40,519 nt of DNA from Rikenellaceae bacterium. GTDB lineage: Bacteria > Bacteroidota > Bacteroidia > Bacteroidales > UBA932. The DNA lies in NCBI GenBank assembly GCA_022777205.1, contig JALFGP010000044.1, forward strand, positions 1-40,519, in the 5' to 3' direction. Below the pieces are notes generated by a model that was not told the origin of the DNA, ran no database searches, and saw nothing but the letters and a program-made list of their open reading frames with translations. This document shows positions 15,605 through 24,802 of this stretch, piece by piece. Both the position numbers and the translations under genes were made by a program. The number at the start of each line of letters is the position of its first letter. Position 1 is the stretch's first letter.

Positions 15605-16711
15605 TTATTTCTTTGAGGTCATTGATTTTATGAAATCTACTTCGGACTGCCTGTATGGGGTTCCGTCCGGATTGAGTATGTCGTGGAACCAGAGTTCCGG
15701 TTCTTCTGTGAAAGGAATCTTAACACCCGCAGAGTCTCTGTCGTTCCACGGATAGTGGCACTGGATGGCTCCTTTGACCAGACCGAAATTGTAGGCCGCC
15801 ACCTTGTTTGCCTTCAGAATCGGCATAATGTCCTCAAAGGTGCTGCCGAATGTCCGGGCCAAGTACTCGGTGCAGAATACCGGACGGCCCAGAGTCTTCA
15901 TCACCTTGATGAATTTGTCCATCTCTTCCGCTTCCTTGTAACAGTGGAGACTTATGATGTCGCTGTTTTCACAAACGAATGTCACCACAGGGAAGCGGTC
16001 GATGCGGTAATTGTCCTGACTGAAGGGACGGGTGTAAATCGGTGCCGTAAGTGGCTGGGAAGGATTGATTTCCCTTGCCCATTCGAAAACTTTCTTCAAA
16101 AGGGGAAGGGTCTTGCAGGATGGCACGTTTTCCGGCTCGTTGTAGAGGCACCAGGCGATGATGCGTTTGTCATCCTTGTACCTGCGTAGCACGTCCTGCT
16201 CATATTCCTTGACCTGATTCCATTTTTCGGGATTATTGACCACTGATTCTCCGGGAGTCTGAGCCCAAATGCTGTTGTGTATGCCGGGTACGGGGGAAAT
16301 CTCCTCGCCGACATATCTTTGTTCCGACCCTCCGTTTGTGAAGAGTGTAACGAGGCAGGTCATTCCGTGGCTGTCCGCAATCTCGAGGAATTCGTCCACG
16401 TGGCTGAAAAAGGCTTCGCGTTCAGCCTTCCAGACCTTGTCGTGGAGGAAGATTCTCAAACTGTTGAAGCCCAGCTGTTCAGCCCATCCCAATTCCCGGT
16501 CTATGGCCTCCGGATCCCAAGTGCTGCTTTGCCACATCTGAATCTGATTGCCGGCGTAGGCAGGTACATAGTCGCAGCCCACAGGCCATTCCATTGATTC
16601 ATACCAGGCGTTGGCCTTCTCTTCGGACCACCTTTCTCCCGGCTGTGCACTGCAGGAGTGGAGCGAGGCAATGCACGCAAGCGTGCTGATAATTCCAAAT
16701 ACTCTTTTCAT
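15605..16711 (-). CDS. GH5-like (clan GH-A) glycoside hydrolase lipoprotein
   Basis: A 368-residue TIM-barrel glycosidase. The signal peptide ends in lipobox LHSC with lipid-bearing Cys20, so it is membrane-anchored. Clan GH-A signatures are present: Glu192 in YNEPEN as acid/base and Glu282 in CTEY as nucleophile, with RIFLHD near 86-91 on an early strand. It is about the length of a bare GH5-type catalytic domain, with no carbohydrate-binding module. I cannot assign a subfamily or substrate. It sits 12 nt after the DUF5107 gene and 5 nt before the esterase gene, so the two enzymes are probably made together and act on the same imported or surface-bound glycan. Confidence 0.87.
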   Translation of the reverse strand: MKRVFGIISTLACIASLHSCSAQPGERWSEEKANAWYESMEWPVGCDYVPAYAGNQIQMWQSSTWDPEAIDRELGWAEQLGFNSLRIFLHDKVWKAEREAFFSHVDEFLEIADSHGMTCLVTLFTNGGSEQRYVGEEISPVPGIHNSIWAQTPGESVVNNPEKWNQVKEYEQDVLRRYKDDKRIIAWCLYNEPENVPSCKTLPLLKKVFEWAREINPSQPLTAPIYTRPFSQDNYRIDRFPVVTFVCENSDIISLHCYKEAEEMDKFIKVMKTLGRPVFCTEYLARTFGSTFEDIMPILKANKVAAYNFGLVKGAIQCHYPWNDRDSAGVKIPFTEEPELWFHDILNPDGTPYRQSEVDFIKSMTSKK

Positions 16712-16723
16712 AATTATGCAATA

Positions 16724-19700
16724 TTACAATTTTTTCATCAATTCATTGGCCCAAAGATGGTCCGGTTTCATTTCAAGGACTTTTGTGAGCAGTTTGCGGG
16801 CCTGCGCCTTCTTGCCCAGACCCAATTGCCCGAGAGCCTGGGTGTAATAGGCATCGGCATTGATGGAGTCCACCGTGCGTCCGGTCGTGCCTTCCGCACC
16901 GTAGAAATTCACGAACTGGGTGACCTCTGCATTTTTTCCGTCCTCCACCATACCGGTGAGCATAGCCCTGGCCTCGTCATTCCTGCCCAACTTCTTGAGG
17001 GAGAGGGCCGACCAGTAGCGGAAATCCTTGCTGCCCTTGAGCAGATAATCCTGCTCTGCCGAAAGCCTGTAATATTTCTCCGCATTTTCGCCGTCTCCTG
17101 CGGCTTCATAAGCCTGACCGAGGCAATAGTTGATTTGCGCATCGTGGGTGGCCCTTTCGTCAACCAGAAAGACCTGATGGTTTTCAGGATAGGTGAAGGC
17201 CTTTTTGTACAAGGCTATGGCTTCTTCCGTCTTGCCCTCCGACAATTTTTCCTGTCCGGCAAGTATGAGTGCGTCCACAAAATTGTCGTGGAAATTTGCA
17301 ACTCCCTCACGGGTAGGGAAGTAGCAGTTGTCCAGCAGCGAGAGTACATAATCGTAGTCTCCGACGAAAGTTCCGGTTACGACCTCCTGGGAAACGGGAT
17401 AGTAGCGTTTTACTGCAGTCTTATGATGGCTCTTGAGCAGTTCGTAGCGTTCTTTGACAGGGAATTTACCAGCCTCGAGCACCTGATCGCATTCTTCAAG
17501 ATAGAGGGCGGCATCAGGATTCAGCTCAATTGCCTTGCGGTAACATTTTGCAGACTCTGCATAGTCTTTGGTGTGCAGCCAGTTAGCCCATCCCAGATTC
17601 CTCCACGCAAGGTCGTTTTCCGGATTGAGCGCCACGCACTTGCTCCACTCGTCCATGGCTCTGTCCGGCTGGATGTTGTAGAGCAGATTGCCCAGATAAT
17701 AATGCGGTTTTTCAGATTCAGGGAACAGTTCTGAAGCTTTTTCCAGCACCGGAATTGTCTCCAGACGGAATGGCGCACAATACCCTACAGGCAAAGCAAG
17801 TGCCTGTTCGTAATAGCTATTTTCGCCACAGAGTTGTCCCAGATAAAGTTTCACTGTGGGATAATCCACCCTTGAGTCTATGTCTTTGAGCAGGGCCACC
17901 GCATCCTCCCTGAAGCCGTTGTGCAGATATTGAAGTGCGAGCTCTATGTACGACTCCGGCTGTTCCCTCATAAACTTGCGGAAATCTTCGTCACCGGCAG
18001 TCTCCCTTGTGGAATAGGCGTTCAACGGGTCTTCGGCAAGCACTCTCCGGAAACAATCCTGAGCTTCCCCGGTCCGTCCGAGAGCCTTGAGGATAGAACC
18101 CTTCAGATTGATTGCCGTAAAGTTCCTGCCGTTGTAGGCTATGGCTTCGTCCACCCTTTCGAGAGCCGACACAAGGTCTCCGTCCTCAACATACATCTGT
18201 GCGAGCTGGGTGTTGGCGCCTGAATTATAGGTGTAGTTCCAGGTGGCACGGTAGAGGGTGTCATACGCAGCCGTCCTCTGTCCGGTCGCCTTCAGTATGA
18301 GGCCGAGATTGTAGATGGCTTCGGCATCCTTAGGACGGGTGTAGTCTTTGGTCTGCCGTCTGATTGCCCGGCGCAGATATGAGGCAGCCTTGCCGTATTC
18401 TCCCCTCAATCTGTAATATACGCCCATCTGGGTGTTGGCACGGGTGTCGCCCGGATCGCGGCGGAGAACCTCCTCGAAATAGTCCACAGGATTCACGAAA
18501 GGATTGTGGAACTGGAGGTTGCGCATACCAACGAGGAAACATTCCTCAGTGTTCTCAATCTGCTGCGGCAGAAGCGGGCGATCCACAATAGGAGGCAGGG
18601 GAGAAGAACTGTCTTTCACCACAGGCCTGTATCCGGCAATTTCCTTTCCGTTTGCATCCAGCAGGCGGAGAACGCAGTCCTGCTCACGGGCATCTGTCTG
18701 AACATCAGCTGTCACAGGGGATGCCGGAGACATGTCACAGCTGCGGGACCAGATGACCTGTCCGTTTCGGGAGAGTTCGAGAGTCACATTTTTGAATGTC
18801 TCGGAAACATTGGCTCCCACGAACAATTTGCCGTCCTCCCGGTTTTCCATATTCAGCGCAGCATAGCGGTTGCCTGCCTTCACTCCCTGAATGTCCCTCA
18901 GACCGTACCAGTACTGGCTGAACTCCTTGGTCTCGTAAGGGAAGTTCCAGTTGTAGTCCGGCTGGTTGTCAGAGTAAGCCCCGACCATCAGCTCGCAGTA
19001 ATGTCCCGAATTGTCGGTCAGGATACGGGTGTCCCATTCCGAGTTGGGTCCCCAGAGCCAGAACTTGCCGCCCTTGTTGACGTGGTGGTTGCCGGCGAGC
19101 ATTGTGCCTGCGTTGCGTCCGTGGTCATAGCCTGCCACAAAATCCGCCTTCTGGTCGTAGATGAACATTGAATTGCTCATATAATGGTTCTTCCACCAGC
19201 TGGCATCGATGCCTTCCGCATAGAAATCCATATCGTTGAAAGGCTCGTGAGTGACAGGCCAGTGTGCGAACCAGTTCTTGCAGTGGAAGGTCACATATTC
19301 GGTCTGCTGCGGAAAGCAGATCTGGTAGTTCTCGTCCACAAGGGTGGAGACATTGGACCAGTAGAGCATCGAGTTGTTGTTGAAGGTGGAGTTCATCAGC
19401 CTTCCGCTGATTTCGATTACTGACTTGCCCGGATGGAGAGTGATGCCTATGGCCCACTGCATCCTGTGGCGATATTCAGTTTCGCCCACCCAGATGGTTT
19501 TGGAGCCGTCGGGACTCTCCTCTATTTTCCAGTCGCAGGGGATGTGGCTGGTCTGGCGGTGGTGGTGGAAGGCGTTCCATTCCACTCCTCCGCTTATCCA
19601 CGCTCCGGTCATTCCCACATTTGCAGGTTTCACGACCTCGTTGCGGTAGAAGATGTCATAGCCGTTGGTCTTGTCCACTGCAAAGAGCAGCCTGCCCCCG

Positions 19701-20005
19701 ATTTCCGGGAGAACGCAGAGCTTGACATACTCGTTCTCAAGATAGAGACAATCGTAGGTGACATCCTCCCTCCTGCGGGTCATATTGTCGTTGAGAGGGT
19801 AGGGATAGACACTCCTTTTCGCCCTCTGATAGGACCAGTCCCTCTCAAAAATCGGGGCCTGTTCCGCCGGGTCGAGCAGATAGGTGGGCATGGTGATTTT
19901 GTCTTCCCAGGCCCTTACGCTTGCTCCGGTGTCTTGTGCTTTTGTCGTAAACGTAACCACCGACAGCATCAGCATTGCTGTCAGAATAAAACTTATATGT
20001 CTCAT
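16724..20005 (-). CDS. DUF5107 and TPR-repeat protein
   Basis: A 1093-residue exported protein. The signal peptide covers about residues 1-23 (cleavage near TKA-Q). The first half (about 30-500) matches DUF5107-type proteins, with LPEIGGRLLFAVD and EWNAFHHHR motifs suggestive of a galactose-mutarotase-like beta-sandwich. The second half is a long array of TPR repeats, for example around 540-680 and 790-1085. The biochemical activity is unknown to me. In this PUL it may bind or modify sugars and scaffold periplasmic enzymes. It lies 15 nt after the beta-helix lipoprotein gene and 12 nt before the glycosidase gene. Confidence 0.82.
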   Translation of the reverse strand: MRHISFILTAMLMLSVVTFTTKAQDTGASVRAWEDKITMPTYLLDPAEQAPIFERDWSYQRAKRSVYPYPLNDNMTRRREDVTYDCLYLENEYVKLCVLPEIGGRLLFAVDKTNGYDIFYRNEVVKPANVGMTGAWISGGVEWNAFHHHRQTSHIPCDWKIEESPDGSKTIWVGETEYRHRMQWAIGITLHPGKSVIEISGRLMNSTFNNNSMLYWSNVSTLVDENYQICFPQQTEYVTFHCKNWFAHWPVTHEPFNDMDFYAEGIDASWWKNHYMSNSMFIYDQKADFVAGYDHGRNAGTMLAGNHHVNKGGKFWLWGPNSEWDTRILTDNSGHYCELMVGAYSDNQPDYNWNFPYETKEFSQYWYGLRDIQGVKAGNRYAALNMENREDGKLFVGANVSETFKNVTLELSRNGQVIWSRSCDMSPASPVTADVQTDAREQDCVLRLLDANGKEIAGYRPVVKDSSSPLPPIVDRPLLPQQIENTEECFLVGMRNLQFHNPFVNPVDYFEEVLRRDPGDTRANTQMGVYYRLRGEYGKAASYLRRAIRRQTKDYTRPKDAEAIYNLGLILKATGQRTAAYDTLYRATWNYTYNSGANTQLAQMYVEDGDLVSALERVDEAIAYNGRNFTAINLKGSILKALGRTGEAQDCFRRVLAEDPLNAYSTRETAGDEDFRKFMREQPESYIELALQYLHNGFREDAVALLKDIDSRVDYPTVKLYLGQLCGENSYYEQALALPVGYCAPFRLETIPVLEKASELFPESEKPHYYLGNLLYNIQPDRAMDEWSKCVALNPENDLAWRNLGWANWLHTKDYAESAKCYRKAIELNPDAALYLEECDQVLEAGKFPVKERYELLKSHHKTAVKRYYPVSQEVVTGTFVGDYDYVLSLLDNCYFPTREGVANFHDNFVDALILAGQEKLSEGKTEEAIALYKKAFTYPENHQVFLVDERATHDAQINYCLGQAYEAAGDGENAEKYYRLSAEQDYLLKGSKDFRYWSALSLKKLGRNDEARAMLTGMVEDGKNAEVTQFVNFYGAEGTTGRTVDSINADAYYTQALGQLGLGKKAQARKLLTKVLEMKPDHLWANELMKKL

Positions 20006-20020
20006 AATCAGTTCTTTGGA

Positions 20021-22426
20021 CTATTTGATTGTTTTAGTTCCACTTCCATAAATGTCGTCTGCAGTGACTGTTTGCCCCTGATATGTTACGGAAGATTTGG
20101 CTATGGTCATAGTCTTATCATTTTTGATTCCGCCGAAGCCGCTTGCATAATTTGCGGATGTGAGTGAGGGATCGAAGATGAAACTTGCTACAGCCTTGGT
20201 GGACGTAACCGAAACATCCTGGATTCCCCATCCTATTACTGCACCGACATAGCCCAACTTGACCGGAGCCTGCACCTCAGATGGGCCGAAAGTTACATTG
20301 GCACAGGAAGTTCCGTCAATTTGGACTTTGCCTCCACCGCCAAGAATTCCTCCGGCGCAGATTCCGCCTGACTTGGAACCTATAAGTATGGTGCAGGTTT
20401 TGTTATCCTTGTTACCCCTGACTATTGCATTGGAAGAACCGCCATTCACATAGCCTGCTATTGCTCCGACGTATGTTTGCCTTGCGCCGCTATTACCGAC
20501 GTTCATACTTTGTCCGTTGTCTGTATATACATCGATAGTTCCTGTGTTGAAGCAGCTGTTTCGTATGATTGTGTACCAGCCTTTGGCATAATCAAAGTAC
20601 CCTTCAGGAGAACACACACCGCATCTGCCGAGAATACCACCAATTGCGTAAGCCTCGTCTTTACTTGGCCTGCCCGTTTCTTTGAAGCTGATTTTGCCGC
20701 TGTTCGAGCATCCGTCGATAGTTGAGAAGGTCACCCCTTCAGTACCCGCGGCACCGAGTTCAATTGCTCCTGCAATGCCTCCGATAGCACCTTTGAACAT
20801 ATGGAAATTGCCTGTCTTTACGATTTTCAAGTCTCCAGAGTTGGAGCAATTGAGCACTTGGGCTCCTTTGTCTTCATAGTTGGCAAGTGCTGTGACTCCA
20901 CCCATAAATATTGTTCTGGCTGCAGTGAGGGAGGCTTCAATGCTCAAGGCTCCTTCATTTGAAAGATTTTGGACTCTTGTTCCGCTGAGACTGTGTGCCA
21001 CTCCGCCGACCACGCAGTTCTGGTCCACCCCTGTAACTGATATGTCAGCCTTGTTGGTACATCTGGCTATGATTCCGGAACTGTATAGCACTACTCCGGC
21101 GGCATAGACGGCGGCTTTCGGGTCGGAAATGCTGATGCTTCCCTCATTCACGCAATCCGTCACCGTGCCGGTGTTGGTGCGGCAGATTCCGCAGGCTTGG
21201 GTGTGTGCCCCGCTCAGTTTGATATTCACCTTGTTGGTACAGTTGCGGATTTGGCCGGCATTGTTCAGGGCTATCGAGCCTGGCCATCCATTGACGTCAT
21301 TGGAGGTTCTTGTGCCCGCTACAATCAGGTCCTTCACAACTCCGGTGGTGCCTATGTGCAGGAAGAGTGGCGCAATGGCATTGTGGGTGATGGTGTGTCC
21401 GTGGCCGTAGAAGGTGCCGTCCCATTCCACTTTCCTACCGTTGTCCTCGTTCTTGTCCACAGTCCTTCTGAGGTGGGTGGAAGAAAAGATGTCCGCCATA
21501 AGGTGAACGCCCTTCACTCCGTCCACCTCGCTGACCCAGGAGGCGGAATAATCAAAATTGTTCACCGCTGTCACGAAGGCATTCCAGTCTTCGGCAGTAT
21601 AGATACCGCCCTGAATATATGTTCCCTGAGGATTGAAAGTGATGCTTGTGGGATAAATCTTTCCGGCAACGGCACTGAAGGGGTTGTAACTGTGGACGGA
21701 CTGATAGTGGTTCTGGCTGTCTATTATGGTGAGTGTGAGTCCGTTGGCATAGTCCCTTGCCGGAATCGCTATGAAAAGGTCTTTGCCCTGTGCCACTCCC
21801 TCTGTGCCGCAATCGTAGATTATGGAATTGTTGGCTCCTTGTGTTTCAGGTTTCATTGCAAGACCTTCTTCAAAGTTCACAATGAAGTTACCCTGCATAG
21901 TTTCGTTGTTGTTGCCGCTGACACGTATGCTGCGTATATTGTCGGTGTCGGTTGTGCCTTGGACATTGATTTTGAGATATGCCATCGCGTGGCGGAAAGC
22001 CAATGCCTGACTTGAATTTTCAGCATATGCCAGCATTATGGCTGATGAAGGGTCAATGCTGCCTTCCACATAGTTCTGGGTGGCAGGAACTGTCAGCGTT
22101 TCGGCAGAGGCGGCTGAACATGCCGGATAAATTGCCTTGTAGGGGGCATCTACGACCGGCAGAGTGAATTCCGCGCTTTTCCGGTCATCTGAAAGGGAGA
22201 TGGAATTGCTGGATTGACCATTCACGCTGATTGCATCATCTGCGGTCCAGAGCACGGACCAGGTCTTGTCTCCATTGTCGCTGATGGTGGTCTTCGAATC
22301 TGTTGCGGGAACATCAGCCTTGATAGTGATTGTGTCTTGATTTTGAGACATTTCCTTCAAATCCTCCTTTGCGCAGGAAGCAGAGAGGAGTGCCAAGGAG
22401 GCCAAAAATATGCTTGTCTTTTTCAT
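20021..22426 (-). CDS. fimbrillin-like/beta-helix surface lipoprotein
   Basis: An 801-residue lipoprotein with lipobox LSASC and Cys18. About residues 30-270 match the fimbrillin-like N-terminal module shared with two other proteins of this locus (motifs VLWTADDAISVNG and APYKAIYPA). From about 300 on, short repeats of the type GxIxxCxN...GxIxI suggest a right-handed beta-helix related to GLUG repeats. No catalytic motif is evident. A role as a surface glycan-binding protein, or possibly a lyase-like scaffold, is inference from its place in the PUL. It begins 21 nt after the short peptide gene. It is a paralog of the product at 29556-31655. Confidence 0.8.
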   Translation of the reverse strand: MKKTSIFLASLALLSASCAKEDLKEMSQNQDTITIKADVPATDSKTTISDNGDKTWSVLWTADDAISVNGQSSNSISLSDDRKSAEFTLPVVDAPYKAIYPACSAASAETLTVPATQNYVEGSIDPSSAIMLAYAENSSQALAFRHAMAYLKINVQGTTDTDNIRSIRVSGNNNETMQGNFIVNFEEGLAMKPETQGANNSIIYDCGTEGVAQGKDLFIAIPARDYANGLTLTIIDSQNHYQSVHSYNPFSAVAGKIYPTSITFNPQGTYIQGGIYTAEDWNAFVTAVNNFDYSASWVSEVDGVKGVHLMADIFSSTHLRRTVDKNEDNGRKVEWDGTFYGHGHTITHNAIAPLFLHIGTTGVVKDLIVAGTRTSNDVNGWPGSIALNNAGQIRNCTNKVNIKLSGAHTQACGICRTNTGTVTDCVNEGSISISDPKAAVYAAGVVLYSSGIIARCTNKADISVTGVDQNCVVGGVAHSLSGTRVQNLSNEGALSIEASLTAARTIFMGGVTALANYEDKGAQVLNCSNSGDLKIVKTGNFHMFKGAIGGIAGAIELGAAGTEGVTFSTIDGCSNSGKISFKETGRPSKDEAYAIGGILGRCGVCSPEGYFDYAKGWYTIIRNSCFNTGTIDVYTDNGQSMNVGNSGARQTYVGAIAGYVNGGSSNAIVRGNKDNKTCTILIGSKSGGICAGGILGGGGKVQIDGTSCANVTFGPSEVQAPVKLGYVGAVIGWGIQDVSVTSTKAVASFIFDPSLTSANYASGFGGIKNDKTMTIAKSSVTYQGQTVTADDIYGSGTKTIK

Positions 22427-22447
22427 AATTCTTCAATTTCAATTGTT

Positions 22448-22600
22448 TCAGTTCCATACAAAATTTCCGTCCTCTTCTGTGAGATAGTCAATTGTGGATG
22501 CACCGCCTGACTGGAACATCAATTCAGGTGCGACTCGATAGAACGATAGTGTGGGGCAGGAGTAATTCAACCTTTTTTCCCCTTTGGTTTCGTGTTTCAT
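22448..22600 (-). CDS. small PUL-encoded peptide (about 50 residues)
   Basis: A 50-residue peptide (start MKHETKGEKRLNYSCP, end TEEDGNFVWN) in the 194-nt gap between two lipoprotein genes. The ATG at 22600 is 20 nt after the upstream stop; another in-frame ATG at 22633 would overlap the upstream gene. It has no signal peptide. The Y-x-C-P start, hydrophobic middle and acidic tail resemble short uncharacterised peptides often seen beside Bacteroidales surface-protein genes. That likeness is from memory and not verified. There is no clear ribosome-binding site. Confidence 0.5.
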   Translation of the reverse strand: MKHETKGEKRLNYSCPTLSFYRVAPELMFQSGGASTIDYLTEEDGNFVWN

Positions 22601-22620
22601 AATGATTATGTGTTTTACTG

Positions 22621-24798
22621 TTATTTGTTGCATCTTATTGCCGCATAGCTCAATACTGCCCTGCGGACATTCTGTATGGTGGATCCGTCATAGGAGATGG
22701 GTCTGCTGCCGTCGTATCCGGACACATCTTTGGCAGGCATCAGTCTTATCAGAATCTTTTCACGGCCCCACAAATCCTCTTCAGGAGGTAGGGTGAAACT
22801 CATATTCTTTGCTCCCGGAAGGTGATATTGCCTGTAGGACCCATTTTTCGGATAATCAGGCACCGTGTATGTCCAGTCTTCTGCTATAGCGGTGTTCTGC
22901 ACGCAGTCCGTTCCTGAGTATGAGGAGGCTCTGAGCGTTTTCCAGTTTTCCCCGTCTGCGGAGTATTTTAGAAACCAGTATCTCGGAGCTCCCACATCAG
23001 CACCCACGCAGTTGAAAGCTGCAATCTGTACAGACAGGGGCGCATTGGCAGGGGTGAGGTCCGAAGTGGAGACTTCAAGTTCCCAATAGTAGGATTCCAG
23101 GTCAGGGTCTGAATGGGAGCCGCTGAACCAGTAGGCTCCGAACCAGGCCGGACCATCGGACTGGGGTACGATTCCGGAAGCCGAACTTGCGAGTGGACCT
23201 TTCTGGCTCCAGTCCTGGCTCGGTCCGATTTCCCTTATGTCGGAGGCTGAATAAGTCAGGCCTCCTTTATTCACAACATCCGCATAGCAGGTCCATTCGG
23301 CAAGTACGGTGCAGAATGAAGCCCCGTCAAACGCCATTTCAGCTTTTGTCTGGGGACGAATCTGCCAGCGCCCTATCTCTCCTATGCCTGTCACATAGTC
23401 TTCCAGTCTCCGGTCAGCGGCTGCAAGGGACGAGTCCCAGTTGAAGTTGTCGCAGGTTTCGCTCACTATGATTCCGCTTATGTCCGAAGACCCTTCCGGA
23501 AGTCCTTCCCCGTCCCTCGCCCAAGCAGCTGTGGTGTTTGTCAGTAGGTAGGCGGTGCTTCCGTTCCGGTCCATAATGGTCATAGGGTATTTGTTGATTA
23601 TTGAACTTCTGGTGCCGTCTACAGGTACAAACGGTCCCTTGCTGAAAGGGATGCAGCAGCCGTCAATGGTGAGGAAGGTATGGATGTCGTTGTCGGTGAC
23701 TTCCGATATTTTCCTGTGCCTTTGCGGAACGTCGGCGAGGCTTCCCGGTTCGGAACTCACTATATTGGAGGCCTGCAGTCCGCTGATGGTGAAATATTCA
23801 GGGTCGGTATGCCTTTCGAGTAAAGCACCGCCGATGCTGATTTGCGCGAAGTCGTAACGCTTGAGGGAAACGGCATCGGAGGAGTTGAAAATCAGTTTCA
23901 CTCCCCGGACTTCCTCCCCCTCTCCGCTTTGCAGATATATTGTCCGGCTGCAGAGTCCGAGGTCCTGGATTATGGAGGACATATTCCGGTTTGGAGCTGC
24001 ATTACCCTCGGAATTGTCGCTGATTACACGACCGGAGATAACGTAATTCTTGAGCAATATCCCGTCTGCAGAAAAGTCGCCCTCTGATAGGGATAGTGTG
24101 CTCAAATCTTTGATTGAAAGGGGAATGGCTTCGCTTGCGCTGCTGGTCTCCTGGGTGACATAGAGCCTTGCTTCTATGCTCCGGCCCACCTTGTCGTAGC
24201 CGTTGAGGCAGATGATGGCTGTGCGTGCCCTGTCGGAATCGTTTTCTGCGACGGCAAAAATCAGTGTGCCGTCCTCCTTAACCTCATCCAGCGGCTCTTC
24301 AATCCAGCTGCCTCCGTCGGGGTAGATGACTGAGGAAACAATCCGGGAAGACTGAAGATCTGTCTCCAGTTCGGCCCTGCAGGGACCGCTTAGATACGGC
24401 ACCGTGATGTTGGTCTGCACGAAATTGAAACGGGTCCCGCTCTCTCCCTCTTGAATCAGGTTCAGGTCAAGCTGCCTGTCCCCGCAGCACAGACGGAGAG
24501 TCGCCATCCTCTCCTCTCCCGGGTTTGAATAATATCTGAGTTCCAGAGTGAAATCCCCATTGAAGGGACCTGGGTCGGACAATTCCACCCAGTCATCCCC
24601 ATTGATGATTTCCACTGAGACTTCAGAGGAACTGACAATCCCGAAGGAGGTCCGTCCGGAAGCGCTACCGACGGTGATTTCGGGTTGGGCGCAACCCAGT
24701 TCGGAAATGCTTTTCAATTCGGGCTGCATCACGCAGGCAGTCAGGGCAAACAAGATTGCCGGGACTATTGACTTGTGAAATATGTTGTTGTGTCTCAT
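22621..24798 (-). CDS. BACON/DUF5689-like surface lipoprotein
   Basis: A 725-residue lipoprotein with lipobox ALTAC and Cys22. Two BACON-like beta-sandwich segments appear near 35-125 and 128-230. Next comes a DUF5689-like region (about 235-400; motifs DGILLKNYVISGRVISD and SIIQDLG). The C-terminal half is beta-rich, with a segment (NWKTLRASSYSG) resembling discoidin-type domains. The position after susD fits a surface glycan-binding protein (SGBP). I chose the ATG at 24798 because GGAGAG stands 7 nt before it and it lies just past the SusD stop at 24803. An in-frame ATG at 24819 would overlap susD. Confidence 0.8.
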   Translation of the reverse strand: MRHNNIFHKSIVPAILFALTACVMQPELKSISELGCAQPEITVGSASGRTSFGIVSSSEVSVEIINGDDWVELSDPGPFNGDFTLELRYYSNPGEERMATLRLCCGDRQLDLNLIQEGESGTRFNFVQTNITVPYLSGPCRAELETDLQSSRIVSSVIYPDGGSWIEEPLDEVKEDGTLIFAVAENDSDRARTAIICLNGYDKVGRSIEARLYVTQETSSASEAIPLSIKDLSTLSLSEGDFSADGILLKNYVISGRVISDNSEGNAAPNRNMSSIIQDLGLCSRTIYLQSGEGEEVRGVKLIFNSSDAVSLKRYDFAQISIGGALLERHTDPEYFTISGLQASNIVSSEPGSLADVPQRHRKISEVTDNDIHTFLTIDGCCIPFSKGPFVPVDGTRSSIINKYPMTIMDRNGSTAYLLTNTTAAWARDGEGLPEGSSDISGIIVSETCDNFNWDSSLAAADRRLEDYVTGIGEIGRWQIRPQTKAEMAFDGASFCTVLAEWTCYADVVNKGGLTYSASDIREIGPSQDWSQKGPLASSASGIVPQSDGPAWFGAYWFSGSHSDPDLESYYWELEVSTSDLTPANAPLSVQIAAFNCVGADVGAPRYWFLKYSADGENWKTLRASSYSGTDCVQNTAIAEDWTYTVPDYPKNGSYRQYHLPGAKNMSFTLPPEEDLWGREKILIRLMPAKDVSGYDGSRPISYDGSTIQNVRRAVLSYAAIRCNK

Positions 24799-24802
24799 AT
24801 TT

